From assembly GCA_028583685.1 (NCBI GenBank), contig JAMXIF010000031.1, positions 2,775,305 to 2,839,304 of the forward strand: a stretch of DNA of 64,000 nt, in the 5' to 3' direction. The notes under the pieces were generated by a model. It was not told where the DNA came from. It did no database searches and saw only the letters and a program-made list of their open reading frames with translations. The first letter of the stretch is position 1, and each line of letters begins with the position of its first letter. Source of the stretch: Petaurus breviceps papuanus (Eukaryota; Chordata; Mammalia; Diprotodontia; Petauridae). The position numbers and the translations under genes are program-made. Positions 35,447 through 46,308 of this stretch are shown here, piece after piece.

Positions 35447-36880
35447 GTCTGGATTAGTGGAATAAGTTAGGTATACAAGACACAGTAGTAAATGACTATA
35501 GTAATCTACTGTTTGATAAACCCAAAGACTCCATTCTAGGATAAGAACTTAATATTTGACAAAAACTTCTGGGAAAACTGAAAAATAGCATGGCAGAAAC
35601 TAGGCATAAACCAGTATCTCACACTGTATACCAATAGAAGGTCAAAATGGGTACATGATTTAGATATCATAAGCAAATCAGGAGAGCAAGGAAGTTTACC
35701 TGTCAGAACAATGGAGAAGGGAAGAACTTATGACCAAATGAGACAGAGAACATTACGAACTGCAAAATGGATAGTTTTGGTTGTATTAAATTAAAAAGGT
35801 TTTGTACAAAGTCAATACAACCAAGATTAGAAGGAAAGCAGGAAGCTGGGAAACAATTTTTGCAGCAAGTGTCTCTGATAAAGGTCTCATTTCTCAAATA
35901 TGTAGAGAAATGAATCAAATTTATAAGAAAATAAAAGTCATTCCCCAATTGATAAATGGTCAAAAGATATGAACAGGTGGCTTTCAGGTGGAGAAATGAA
36001 AGCTATCTATAGTCATATAAAAATTGATTAAAGAAAATAAAATTAAAAATAACTATAAGGTAGCACATCATACCTATAGGAGTGGCTAATATTACAGAAA
36101 AGGAAAATGAAAGATGTTGGAAAAGATGTGGGAAAATTGGAACACCGAGGCATTGTTGGTAAGAGTTGTAAACTGATCCAATCATTCTGAAGAACAATTT
36201 GGAACTATGCCGAAAGAATATAAAACCGTGTATACCCTCTGATCCTATCCTAGGTCTGTATCCCAAAAAGATAATAAAAAATGGAAAAGGATCCAAATGT
36301 ACAAAAACATTTATAGCAGGTCTTTTTGTGGTGGCAAAGAATAGGAAATTGAGGAGATATCCATTAATTGGGAAATGGTTGAACAAGTTGTGGTATACAT
36401 GGTATATGAATATAATGGAATACTATTGCATTATAAGAAATGATGAGCAGGAGGATTTCAGAAAAACCTGGAAATATTTACAAACAGAACCAGGAGAACA
36501 TTGTACACAGAAACAGTAGCATTGTGATAATCAGCTATGATAGATTTTGCTCTTCTCAGCAACACAATGATCTAAGACTATTCCACCAAATGATTCATGA
36601 TGGAAAATGCTATCTACATCCAGAGAAAGAACTAAAGGAGTCCGAATGCTGATTTTTTTTTTTGTTTTCCCTTTTTTGCTCTGGTTCTTCTTTCACGGTA
36701 TGACTTATTGTGGAAATATGTTTAATATGACTGTATAACTTAGACTGCTTACCATCTTGGGAAGAGTAAGAAGGGAGGGGAGAAAAAATTTGGAACTCAA
36801 AATCTTACAAAAGTGAATGCTGAAAACTACCCTTACATGTAATTGGAAAAAATAAAATACTATTAAGTGGAGTAAAAAAC
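35447..36880 (+). mobile_element. L1 LINE, 5'-truncated
   Basis: ORF2 C-terminal part plus 3' UTR: TGTTTGATAAACCCAAAGAC, CATTCTGAAGAACAATTTGG, TATCCCAAAAAGATAATAAA, GAACCAGGAGAACATTGTAC, TAATTGGAAAAAATAAAATA and an A-rich tail. ORF2 is broken by stops and shifts. The 12-base duplication proves an ordinary truncated insertion. Confidence 0.9.
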
Positions 36881-36892
36881 ACTAGTTACAAA
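36881..36892 (+). repeat. Right target-site duplication of L1
   Basis: ACTAGTTACAAA, identical to 35435-35446. It overlaps the start of an inverted duplication (36884-36938). Confidence 0.85.
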
Positions 36893-36938
36893 TTCTATGA
36901 TATTTAGGAAGCAATGAAAATACTCAGTAAAGCTACTG
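36884..36938 (+). repeat. Inverted duplication, arm 1 (55 bp)
   Basis: The reverse complement of this stretch recurs at 37403-37457 with 50 of 55 bases identical. The arm covers the end of the L1 target duplication and the flank beyond it. Confidence 0.85.
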
Positions 36939-37044
36939 CTGACAAATAACAGTGACACTTCTAGGACCTTTAAGATGATTCTCAAATGTAATTACTTTTT
37001 AAGGCTTTCATAGGATTTAGAGCTAGAAAATAGGATTACTTAGC

Positions 37045-37190
37045 CCAATCTTTTTTTTGACAGAAAACAAAACTGAGGACGAGAGGTTAAATTCTTTGTC
37101 CAAGTCTACAGAGGTAGTAAACAAGGAGGCTAGGATTTGAATGAGATCCTCCAACTCCAAATTTATTGTGATATCCCCGATACCATGTTT
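37045..37190 (-). repeat. MIR relic
   Basis: Antisense MIR: CAAAACTGAGGACGAGAGGT, TTTGTCCAAGTCTACAGAGG, TAGGATTTGAATGAG. Confidence 0.7.
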
Positions 37191-37314
37191 CTCCTAATAG
37201 CAGCAAGTAACTAGAGACGATGTATTACCTGGCATTTTGATTATGGATTTTTGTTTTTCAAAATTTTACTTCCTACTATCTTATGTTACACTACCTCCAA
37301 ATAAGTCTGATACA

Positions 37315-37540
37315 CTGGGGTGGCTAGGTGGGCGCAGTAAATAGAGCACCAGCCCTGGAGTCAGGAGGACCTAAGTTCAAATCTGGCCTCAAATTCTGAA
37401 ATCAGTACCTTTACTGAGTATTTTCATTGCTTCCTAAATATTGCAGAATGTGTAACTTAACACTTACTAACCATGTGACCTTGGGCAAGTCACTTAACCC
37501 CAACTGCCCTGCCCTCATCCCTCCAAAAAGAAAAAAAATT
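37315..37540 (+). mobile_element. Marsupial tRNA-head SINE, interrupted
   Basis: Head GGTGGCTAGGTGGGCGCAG, AGCACCAGCCCTGGAGTCAG, TTCAAATCTGGCCTCA, then a 55-base foreign block (37403-37457), then CACTTACTAACCATGTGACC, GGCAAGTCACTTAACCCCA and an A-rich tail. The block is a reverse copy of DNA about 500 bases to the left. Confidence 0.85.
37403..37457 (-). repeat. Inverted duplication, arm 2 (55 bp)
   Basis: Reverse-complement copy of 36884-36938, lying inside the SINE where consensus SINE sequence should be continuous. Confidence 0.85.
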
Positions 37541-37910
37541 ATGAGGATGGTTTCAGAAAAACCTGGAAAGAATTACATAAACTGATGCAGAGTGAAGGGA
37601 ACAGTACCAGGAGGATCAACCCTGAAACACTCTGATCCATACAATTTTGAAGGACTAATGATGAAAAAAATGTTATCTGTCTCCAGAGAGAGAACTGATG
37701 AGATCTGAGTGCAAATTGAAGTATAATTTTTTCACTTTTATTTTTCTTGATTCCCCCTCTCCCCTTATTGCAACATGGACTAACAGGGAAGTGTGTTTTA
37801 CATGATTTCACATGTATAACTGATATCACATTACTTGCCTTCTTAATGGGTATGGGAAGAGTTGGAGGAAGAGAATCTGAAACTCAAAATTTAAAACAAG
37901 AATTTTTTGT
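37541..37910 (+). mobile_element. L1 LINE, short 3' end
   Basis: GGTTTCAGAAAAACCTGGAA, AACTGATGCAGAGTGAAGG, ACATGATTTCACATGTATAA, then GAATCTGAAACTCAAAATTT. A different L1 copy from that at 35447. Confidence 0.85.
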
Positions 37911-38139
37911 AGGGAATTGAGGAGAGATGGATAGGGTTCCTTTGCAGACAGCTATATAGGTCAGAATCCTGTATTTTTAGAAAGCAACAATGAGCTATGT
38001 AAACAGATGAATGATGAGGTAATTCGCTACACTCAATGTCAATAAAACCCTTAACTAAAATACCAGTCTACTTGGAACTTTAAGGGAAACAGCTACACAT
38101 CACTTGCTTAACTTCCCTTCACTTGAGGCAGCTAGACAG

Positions 38140-38275
38140 CATAGGAGATGCAAGTCACTTTAGTTCTCTCAGCTTGTTTCTTCAACTGTAAAATGAGAAT
38201 AATAAAATCTACTGCACAAGGTACTTGTGAGGAATGCTTTGTGAATCTTAAAGCACAATATAAATGTTATCTAGA
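38140..38275 (+). repeat. MIR-family SINE tail
   Basis: GTTTCTTCAACTGTAAAATG, TACTTGTGAGGAATGC, CACAATATAAATGTTATC. Confidence 0.65.
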
Positions 38276-38279
38276 TATA

Positions 38280-38915
38280 CCTAAATTTCTTTATCTCTAA
38301 AGTAAAAGGCATTTCTAAGGTGAATTCCAGCTCTTATAATCCTCTATATTTATGAACTGAAGAGGAATGTGAAAACAAAAGCTATTTTTTTCTTAAAGAA
38401 TGTAAAGAATCTGTCCACGGGAAAAGGAAAATGATTAAAGGCTGAAAAATATATGATTGGTAATATATGATAGGTAAACATTAAAAAAGCTCCAATTATC
38501 AAAGATGAAGAAAAACCTGAGGCACCATAGTGAAGTAACTCCAAATTTCTGGCGACATAAGTGGACCCAGTATATTATATTCCTCAAGGGAAAATAGAAG
38601 GAAACGAGTTTACACAGAAGCATCAAGTATTTATGTTAGATCAGAAGAAAAATTTTACTGTCAATCTTGTTAAACAGTGAAAAAAAACTGCCAAGAAAGA
38701 ATGTGGAATTGTCTCCTAAGAGCCTTTAAAATAAGATAGTCATCTAAGATAATAGATATGAATGATGCTTGCCAAGAATATGGACAAGATAACCTCAGTA
38801 GATTTTCTCCCAGATCCATTATTCTACAAATTTAACATTTTAGTTACATTAAAGAATGACATTTGCTGGACTGAAAGAGTACGAGGGAGAAAAGAACAAG
38901 GAGGTCTTCAAATTA
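38280..38915. other. RHEB intron 1, nothing recognised
   Basis: No recognised repeat or frame of note. Confidence 0.4.
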
Positions 38916-38919
38916 TGTC

Positions 38920-38995
38920 ATTCAATTCAACCAACATTTATATTAAATACCGACTGTATAGAGTATTATGTTAGGCTCTGGGGGTCCTTGACCAA
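38920..38995 (-). mobile_element. L2 LINE terminal fragment
   Basis: CAACCAACATTTATATTAAA and AGAGTATTATGTTAGGCTCT, complement of the L2 end. Confidence 0.65.
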
Positions 38996-39109
38996 TCATC
39001 TTTACCATATACCTACTTCGGGGAAAACAGTTCATAAATCTAAGTCCCAAGAACTACTGGGCTTTGTCACCTGTGGTCTAAAGATCACTAGGGCCTTCCA
39101 GGTACTCTG

Positions 39110-39225
39110 CAGCTGAACTCTCCAATGGGTTTTTTCCTCCAACTAGAATGCGAGCTCTTTGAGAACAGAGACTTATGTATTCTCAGTGCCTGACACAGGC
39201 TTGATACCTAAGTACTAAATAGATT
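39110..39225 (+). mobile_element. L2 LINE terminal fragment
   Basis: TAGAATGCGAGCTCTTTGAG, TTCTCAGTGCCTGACACAGG. Confidence 0.7.
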
Positions 39226-39524
39226 CTTTTCCATTGCACTGCACTATATAAATTTTAATTATTACTATTAAGAAACACAGAGTTTCACAGTTCAAAATTC
39301 ATTAGCATTTCCAAGCATCCCTGATTTCATCAGCATTAGTGAAGACCAACCAATATAGACCAAAATCACTCCATGTCTTCTTGTCTTCTCATTAAATGGA
39401 CTAGTCATGAAATGAGAATGAAACAACAGAATGGTATCTCAAGTGCACACTAGTATCCCCAAAGGAAAGTCTATGATTGAAAACTAAAAACATGACAATG
39501 GGAATCCAAAGAATTGAGTTTTTT

Positions 39525-39660
39525 AAAAAGCATGTATTAAGTGCTTACTGCATACCAAACACTGTGAAAAGGGGGAAGGGGGAAGAGGGAGAGGAAGGAG
39601 GAAACACGGAGAAAAAAGAGAGTCAGTTCCTATCTTTAAAGGAGCTCACACCCTAATTGG
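39525..39660 (-). mobile_element. L2 LINE terminal fragment
   Basis: AGCATGTATTAAGTGCTTAC, CCTATCTTTAAAGGAGCTCA, plus purine-rich expansion. Confidence 0.65.
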
Positions 39661-39934
39661 GGGGGGAGGGGGAGGAACAGGGTGTAAACGAGGACAACAC
39701 AGAAATCTCACCTGCAGGGTGGATGGAAAGGCCAGTCAGTCCTAAGACTGCAGCAATGGGACAGATGACAGTTGCTGAATGGACCCAGTGACAGAACAGG
39801 TGGTGGTCTTCCACCTTACTAGGATTATAGAACTGCTGTTGCAGCAAGCACTTCCTGTCCAGCCATCTCATGACTGGGGAAGCCAGTGATGGGGAAAATG
39901 GTGATACACATGGGGATGGATCTAGATCATGAGT

Positions 39935-40165
39935 CTGTAATTAGTGTGCACAGACTGATCCATAAACAGATTTTTTTGGGGTTCATGAACTCAGATTGGA
40001 AAAAAATTACATTTTTATTTTTACTGACCTCTAATTAAACTTTGCATTTTCTTGAAGAGGGAAATTTCTAATAAAATATTCTGAGAAGGCATCCATATGA
40101 AAGTTTCCAAAGATTAATGAATGGGTCCATGACAGATAAAAAAAATTAAGAACTCCTGTTTTGGA
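39935..40165 (-). mobile_element. hAT-like transposon relic
   Basis: ATTCTGAGAAGGCATCCATA, GGGTCCATGACAGATAAA and TTAAGAACTCCTG at the right end read like the complement of the family at 28848; the left end has GGGGTTCATGAACTC. Confidence 0.55.
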
Positions 40166-40244
40166 GGTTAATACATCTATTAACTGAGCCTGAAATAGCA
40201 AATGATGAATAATAAATAGAAAGAACATTGAACTTTAAAGTCAG

Positions 40245-41290
40245 AATTAGCCAATCAACCAGTACTTATTAAGTACCTACTACTTGCCAGACAGTTGCTA
40301 AGCAATGAAAATACAAAAGGAAAAGATTGTCCTTGACCTCAAGGAGATCACAATCTAATGGGGGAGACAACATGCAAACCACTATGAATAAATAAGACTG
40401 ATACAGAAAAAACTGGAAATAAATAACAGAGAAAGGCACTAGAATCAAGGAATATCAGGAAAGGCTTCCTATAGAAGGTGGGATTATAGCTAAGATTTGA
40501 AGAAAGCTAAGAGGCAAAGAGAAGGGTGAAAATTCCAGTCATGGGCTGTGAAAATTCCCAATTGGGAGGAGCATCTCATTCAAGGAATAGCAAAATAGCA
40601 AGGAGGTCAGTGTTACTGGATTAAAGAGCAGGCAGGGGGAAGGAGAAGAGGTGTAAGATAGGAAGGAGAAAGAGGAAAGATAGGAAGTGTCCAGATCCTG
40701 AAGGGCTCTGAATTTCAGATGATTTTATAATTGATCCTGGAAATAAGAGGGAGCCACTGAAGTTTACTGAGTAGCAGGGTGACATAATGAGACAGGCACA
40801 TTAGTGGAGAGAAACTTGTGGCAGGGAGATCAATAAGGAGGCACTATTAAAATTGCCATAGTCCAGGGTGTGAAGGAATGGAGGGCCTGCACCAGGGTAG
40901 CGGCAGTGTGAAAGGAGACAAGGGGCTATATATGAGAAATATCACAAAGATAAATTGACAGGCTTTGGCAATAGGTTGGATATGGAGGAGATGGGAGTGA
41001 GGAATGGAATATGACACTTAAGGTTCCACGTTTAGGTGACTGGTGGTAACCTAAACAGTAAGAGGAAAGCTGGAAAGAGGGGAGGGTTTGGAGGGAAAGA
41101 TAATGAGTTTCGTTTTGGGTATGGTGAGTTTAAGATGTCTAATGGTACCTCCAGTTCAATGTCCAATAAGCAGTTTGAGATGTGACATCAGAAGTTTAGA
41201 GAAATAGATCTGAGAGTTATATGTATAAAAATTATAATGGAAACAATGGAAGTTAAGGAAATCACCAAGTAATATGAAGGAGAAGAGGGT
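40245..41290 (-). mobile_element. L2 LINE, long 3' half
   Basis: The best L2 in the window. In complement order: AACCAGTACTTATTAAGTAC, GACCTCAAGGAGATCACAAT, AAAGGCTTCCTATAGAAGG, GTGTCCAGATCCTGAAGGG, GAGGGAGCCACTGAAGTTTA, TAGTCCAGGGTGTGAAGGAA, GGCCTGCACCAGGGTAGC, GATAATGAGTTTCGTTTTGG, GTTTAAGATGTCTAATGG. The right part is the complement of the end of ORF2 past the reverse transcriptase. Confidence 0.88.
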
Positions 41291-41294
41291 CCAG

Positions 41295-41460
41295 GACTGA
41301 GTCCCAGTTTTGACACATACTAGCAATCTTATCTTGGGTAAGTTTCTTGACTGACTGGAGCCTCAGTTTCCTCACCTATACAGAAATGTAAGTCAGTGAG
41401 TTTTGTGGAAAGAGCACAGGATTTGGAGTCAGAAAACCTATGTTTGAGTCTTGGCTCTAA
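41295..41460 (+). repeat. Two MIR pieces
   Basis: The end of one MIR (AGCCTCAGTTTCCTCACCTA) is followed by the start of another (TGGAAAGAGCACAGGATTTG, GAGTCAGAAAACCTATG). Confidence 0.75.
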
Positions 41461-41549
41461 CAAGAAACAAGCTAGGTGGAAATATGCAGGCCACAATTTA
41501 TAAGTTTCAACTTCCTCACCTTAATAATCATGACAGTGATACTGATACT

Positions 41550-41677
41550 ACATATATGTTGACAATTCTGCCTCCACAACATCTCTTCCATCCATTCCTT
41601 TCTTCTCACAGGGCCACCACTCTACTTCATGCCTTCCTCAACTCTCACCTAAGATATAGTCATTGCCTTTTAACTGG
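41550..41677 (+). mobile_element. L2 LINE, left piece split by an LTR
   Basis: Ends TTTTAACTGG; the expected L2 continuation TCTTCCCA resumes at 42231. The last five bases (ACTGG, 41673-41677) are the target duplication. Confidence 0.7.
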
Positions 41678-42225
41678 TGTAATGCGAATGCAAATTTGGA
41701 AGATCTTCCCTGCCCCTAGGCTAAAGTGCACCAGAAGCCTGGGGAGNNNNNNNNNNGGAGGCTTGTTTTTCAGTAGATACTTTTTGATTGGCCAGTGGGT
41801 CAAAAAGGTTGTTACATTCTCTGAGCCAGGAGAAGGCTATATAAGCACTGATGTGTAGCTTTGTTTTGGGACTCACTTTGAGAAGTGTTCTGTGATTTGA
41901 TCTGAATTCTGGGAAGCCGTTCTTGAGAGTCCCCCGGCTTTGAAAAACCCAGAATGTGGAAACCCAGATGTTGACTGGGTATGGATGTAATGGTTGGACA
42001 GTTTGGAAATCTGTCTACTTGATGTTTCTGTCTTGATAATTATGCCTGTATACTTTGAGGTTCAGGGTGCTGACCTTTTCTCCTGAACAAGGTAAACGAT
42101 ATATGTCTGACTGATTAAAGTAAGCTTGTTAACCCATTTTGAGTTGCTTTCCTTTAACAAAGCAGATCCAAGAACCTGTGGTAGCTGCAAACCCTGAGGA
42201 CGCGCTTGGGGTGCTTGCTGCTACA
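41678..42225 (+). mobile_element. Solo LTR fossil with 5-bp target duplication
   Basis: TGTAATGC to GCTACA, TG...CA ends, flanked by ACTGG at 41673-41677 and 42226-42230. TATATAAG at about 41838 is a TATA box and ATTAAA at about 42113 a possible poly(A) signal. An assembly gap lies inside. No internal viral region is present. The 5-bp duplication suggests a class III (ERVL/MaLR-like) origin, but that is inference. Confidence 0.8.
41747..41756. other. Assembly gap (10 N) inside a solo LTR
   Basis: Ten Ns flanked by GGGGAG and GGAGGC inside the LTR at 41678-42225. The true length is unknown. Confidence 0.95.
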
Positions 42226-42260
42226 ACTGGTCTTCCCATACCCAATATCCTCTCTGAGGA
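42226..42260 (+). mobile_element. L2 LINE, right piece after the LTR
   Basis: ACTGG (duplication) then TCTTCCCATACCC, continuing the L2 ORF interrupted at 41677. Confidence 0.6.
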
Positions 42261-42559
42261 AACCTCCAGTTCAGTTTCTTTATAAACAATCAAGACATAA
42301 ATATTTCTCCGATTAAAAAACCCTTTCCAGACACTTCCCCTTTGGAAGGTGGGTTAGGTAAAGAACAAAAGAAAACTTAGGGGAACATTAAGAACTTTTC
42401 CTTTGCCAGTGACTTACCCAAATACAAATTTAACACTATTATCACTTAGAATGCAAGAAGGTCAAGTTAGCTTTAATCCATGCAGCTGAAGAAATCACCA
42501 AGTCAAAAAGGGAAAAGAGATGAGGACTCCAAGACAAAGCTTTCTGGAGCACTCAAGGT

Positions 42560-42690
42560 TGGAGCTATAACCCGGATATTCTAGATCCAACAAAGGAGAA
42601 TCCAGAAGGGGTGGTCAAAGGAAGAACCACCAGGATGAGCAAGAACCGTCAAGAGCAATGTCATCAAAACCTAGAGAGAACGAAGTAGGG
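42560..42690 (-). mobile_element. L2 LINE, ORF2 fragment
   Basis: ATCCAACAAAGGAGAATCCA, GAAGGGGTGGTCAAAGG and AAAACCTAGAGAGAAC match the complement of the L2 reverse-transcriptase region; probably a continuation of the copy at 40245. Confidence 0.65.
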
Positions 42691-42861
42691 AAGTACCCTC
42701 TTTTCCATTCAGAAGGAAGTGCCCCCCCTTCCGTCTTTTTCTGTTCAGAATATTCCAACAAGGAGACCCTTTCGATTCCTGAGGGGAATGGTCAAGCAAA
42801 GAATTTAGTATAAATGATTGTTGTTAGCAACTACGGTTCTAAAATATTAATTCAGAACTTT

Positions 42862-42986
42862 TGAGGTTAAATGACTTGCCCAAGGTCACACAGCTAGTAA
42901 GTGTTAAGTGTCTGAGGCCAGATTTCAACTCAGGCCCTCCTAACTCCAGGGCCGATGCTCTATTCACTGCGCCACTTAGCCACCCC
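42862..42986 (-). mobile_element. Marsupial tRNA-head SINE
   Basis: ATGACTTGCCCAAGGTCACA, CAGCTAGTAAGTGTTAAGTG, CAGGGCCGATGCTCTATTCA, CTGCGCCACTTAGCCACC. Flanked by a 9-base duplication CAGAACTTT (42853-42861 and 42987-42995). Confidence 0.88.
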
Positions 42987-43119
42987 CAGAACTTTAATGT
43001 GATTTTTCTTCATGATACTTAATGATAAGTTACTTAATGACACTTCACAATAAGTTAAATTAATAAAAAATTTATTGTTGACTTGGGCCTATTCTATAGG
43101 GAAATATATTAGTACATTT

Positions 43120-43885
43120 TTTTTCTTTGACAACTCTCCAATCCTTCTTCCACACAGCTGCCAAAGTGATATTCCTAAAGGACGAGCCAGACCTTGCTCA
43201 ATAAAGTTCAATGGCACCCTACTGCCCCTATGTATGTATGTGTATGCACACATCTGTGTACACATGTACACACACACTCACACACTCTCTCTCCTTGGTT
43301 TGACCAATGTTAAAGTTGTTAAGAATCTGGTTCTGGATTCCTAGCTAGTTTGTCTACCCTGCAGCTGAATTCTTTCACTTGCTGACCATACAATTAAGTG
43401 TATGAGCTGCTCAACAGGAGCAACTGTCTACTGTCTTTACTTTTTGATCTGTATCCCCCGTGAAACCTTCCTTTTTAGCCTTATTGCCCATTACAGGCAT
43501 CATGCACTCCACATACCAATCAACCTGTCACTCTGTTTACACCTACACTCTATTTCCCTCCTCTGGGCCTTTGGAAAGGCTCCACACAGGGGGACTGGAA
43601 TACACTCAGTTGGAACCTCTCACTCCCTTCAAAACTCAGCTCAGCTCAACTCTTTCAAAAAGCCTTTCTTGATTCCCAGCTCTTCCCCAGATCATACACC
43701 AATTTGCCACATATTTACTTTATGTACAGGCTGTGTTTATTTGTGAATATCTTTATCTCCTCTCCCTTCTTCTCCCATATAAGTTCTGGAAGGGCAGAGA
43801 TTGTCTCATTTTTGTATTTGTCAATAAACATTTATCTATTTTTTATCCCTGGTACATAATAGGTACTTCATAAAAAAGCTTGTTA
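43120..43885 (+). mobile_element. L2 LINE, 3' part
   Basis: CACAGCTGCCAAAGTGATAT, TGCTCAATAAAGTTCAATGG, a (TGTA/CACA) simple repeat at 43225-43290, AAACTCAGCTCAGCTCAAC, TTCTGGAAGGGCAGAGATTG, GGTACATAATAGGTACTTC. A near-complete 3' end with a microsatellite insertion. Confidence 0.85.
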
Positions 43886-43899
43886 TAAGGTAAGCAGTT

Positions 43900-44035
43900 T
43901 GTAAACCTTCAAGTACTTTGTGAGTTACTATTTTTACACACCTCTGCCTATCTCACAAGGTTTTGGTAAGGCTCAAATGAAAATTATATATGAAGGTGCT
44001 TTACAAAATGTAAAGCACTATCCAAATTGCAGTAG
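43900..44035 (+). repeat. MIR-family tail
   Basis: CTCACAAGGTTTTGGTAAGG and GTGCTTTACAAAATGTAAAG are typical of the 3' part of MIR3/THER1-like SINEs. Confidence 0.55.
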
Positions 44036-44578
44036 AATCTAAGTTTTTTGAGAGCAGGGCCTATTCTCCTTTACATTCCAAGTAAACAGAACAGTGAGGA
44101 ATTAAATAAGTTTTTATCAACTGAAACCACCTATCTTTCTCACAAACCAAGAAAAGTTCTCCCTTATTTAGTCCTATTTTCCTAAATCTAAATGCAGGCC
44201 TTTGCATTTATACCTATTAAATGTAATTTTCTTGATGGTAGCACTTTATTCCAGCCTATTGAGATATTAAAATTGGGTCATCAGCATCCTTTGGGCTGCC
44301 TATTGTACCACTGTCCTCCCTACAACAAAGCCACAAATTTATAAAATGTCTTCCACATCTTAATCTTGGTCATTTATAAAAAAAAATTCCATTCAGTAAA
44401 CATTTATTAAAGTTGCTCAGAACATTATAACACTATTAAATGTGCACTCTTGCACAGAACCTAAGAATAAGACCCAAGTTATTCATATACTGGCCCTGGA
44501 ATATTTCTGAGTTTAAAACCCTAGCCACTTTTGGACTATATTTTGAAGACATTTAAGAAGGTCCACCTACAAGCCCTG

Positions 44579-44817
44579 GCATCTAGGTGGCCAGAACAGA
44601 CTACTAGGTTTGGAATTAGGAATAAGACTCATATTCATGAGTTTAAATCCAGCCTCAGACACTAGCTCTGTGACTCTGGGCAAGTCACTTAACCTGTTTG
44701 CCTTAGTTCCTCTTCTGTAAAAATGAGCTGGAGAAGGAAATGGCAAACCATTCCAGTATCTTTGCCTAGAAAACCTGAAATGGGATCATGTAAGAGTCAA
44801 ACACAACTGAAAAACAA
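44579..44817 (+). mobile_element. MAR1 SINE
   Basis: Degraded head, then TCCAGCCTCAGACACTAGCT, GACTCTGGGCAAGTCACTTA, TGAGCTGGAGAAGGAAATGG, CATTCCAGTATCTTTGCC and an AACACAACTGAAAAACAAG end. Confidence 0.85.
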
Positions 44818-45094
44818 GGTCTACAAGTCCTAAAAAATTATTCTGATTTTGTAATTAATCCAACACAGAAGCATGCTTTTTATTCTTTCATATCCCTCTA
44901 TTAAATTACAAAGTAGCAAGCTAGAACTCAGAGGATTAACTTGGAAGTGAGGGAAGGGCGAATATTTCTGATGACCAAAGAGAGAGGAATGGATATTCCT
45001 GGTGGGAAGAAGTCACAAAATACATCCTAGGACCTAGCCAGATGGGCCCATTTTTCAGGTGTGGATCAAATTACTGTACTCAACTCTCCTAAGA

Positions 45095-45245
45095 GATTTT
45101 GAAGCTGAAAGGGACCTCAGAAGTCAGTCTGACCCCCTAATTTTACAGATGGAAGAAAATGAGGCCCAGAGATATGAAGGTAATCACCCAATGTTACACA
45201 GTAATTGGCAGGACTAGGATCTGAACTCAGATGCTTAGATTATGA
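45095..45245 (-). repeat. MIR SINE
   Basis: AGGGACCTCAGAAGTCAGTC, TTTTACAGATGGAAGAAAAT, GGCCCAGAGATATGAAGG, GGATCTGAACTCAGATG: antisense MIR. Confidence 0.78.
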
Positions 45246-45354
45246 ATTAAGCTCTCTGCATGGTAAACTCCTCAACTTACCCTTATTTCCACCTGACTTT
45301 CACTTTAAACTTGTGAGAAGATTACATTGAGTCTTACTCTAGTGCTACTCTTGA

Positions 45355-45465
45355 AAATTTTTATTAATCTGAATTAATCTAAATTAAAAATTTTAAATTA
45401 ATTAAAAAATTAAAATTAATTTTTTATTAATAAAAAATTTTATTAATCTATTAAAAATTAAACTC
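45355..45465. repeat. Self-complementary AT-rich tract
   Basis: About 110 bases almost entirely of A and T, made of TTAAT/ATTAA units on both strands, able to fold back on itself. Confidence 0.7.
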
Positions 45466-45469
45466 CTAT

Positions 45470-46290
45470 TTACCCAAGAACAGTAACTCAACAAGAGTTA
45501 CACTGAAGTCAGAGGTAAAATTAAAGTTAACTAAAATTTAGAGATAACAATTAATCCTCCTTTCTTTGGCTATTTCTTCTTGGTATTCAGAATGAACACG
45601 AAGTTACTATCTGAGAGAGAAATGACTTGCAATTATTTAAAAGGCAATATATTTATCTAGAGGTTCCTTTTCCAGTTTAACATTTGGAGTTTAAGCACTT
45701 TAGGCTGAGATGCTGCTGTAAGATTCCTATAGAGAGTTGGGGATACTCTAGAGGCAAGGGAAGAGGGGTCGGAGGAAAACAATCAAGTCAAAGGAAGCTT
45801 GGCAGATCCCAACAAGGACCTTAGGCAGATACACATAAGCAGATAATATAGCACACTATGTTTGACCAGTTTTTACCATAAAAAGGTCAGCTAGGACGGA
45901 TTTCTGTATGAACTGCTATACTAAGGCAAATATACACAGTAGCATAATATCTTCTTAGTTCCCCATTAAGAAACTAGCGACAAAAACATCAAATGAGTTA
46001 TCTAATAAAATACTCAAAATCCAACCAACCAATATAAAGAATATCTTAGTGGCAGAATTAAAACTTTCCAATTAAATAAAAAAACCAACTCCAAATGTTT
46101 CTAGCCCTTCAGAACACTGCTGTCTGTATTACCTGTATTTCTGTTTGTCTGATTAGCCCTTGGGCAAACCTAAGATCTAGTACCAAAGGTCACATATTTT
46201 GTCAATAAGAGAGAAGGGAAGCCTAACTGAACAGTTTTCTTTATGACAAAAGAAAAACTAGTGATCCCAAGAGCTGTCCCACAAATGACA
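45470..46290. other. RHEB intron 1, nothing recognised
   Basis: No repeat or gene recognised before the L1 insertion. Confidence 0.4.
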
Positions 46291-46297
46291 TTATCAA

Positions 46298-46308
46298 AAA
46301 TTATGGGA
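46298..46308 (+). repeat. Left target-site duplication of L1
   Basis: AAATTATGGGA, repeated at 48071-48081. Confidence 0.75.

Noticed and set aside
36003-36519. Frames of 127 and 106 codons
   Set aside because: Sense and antisense pieces of decayed L1 ORF2, not host genes.
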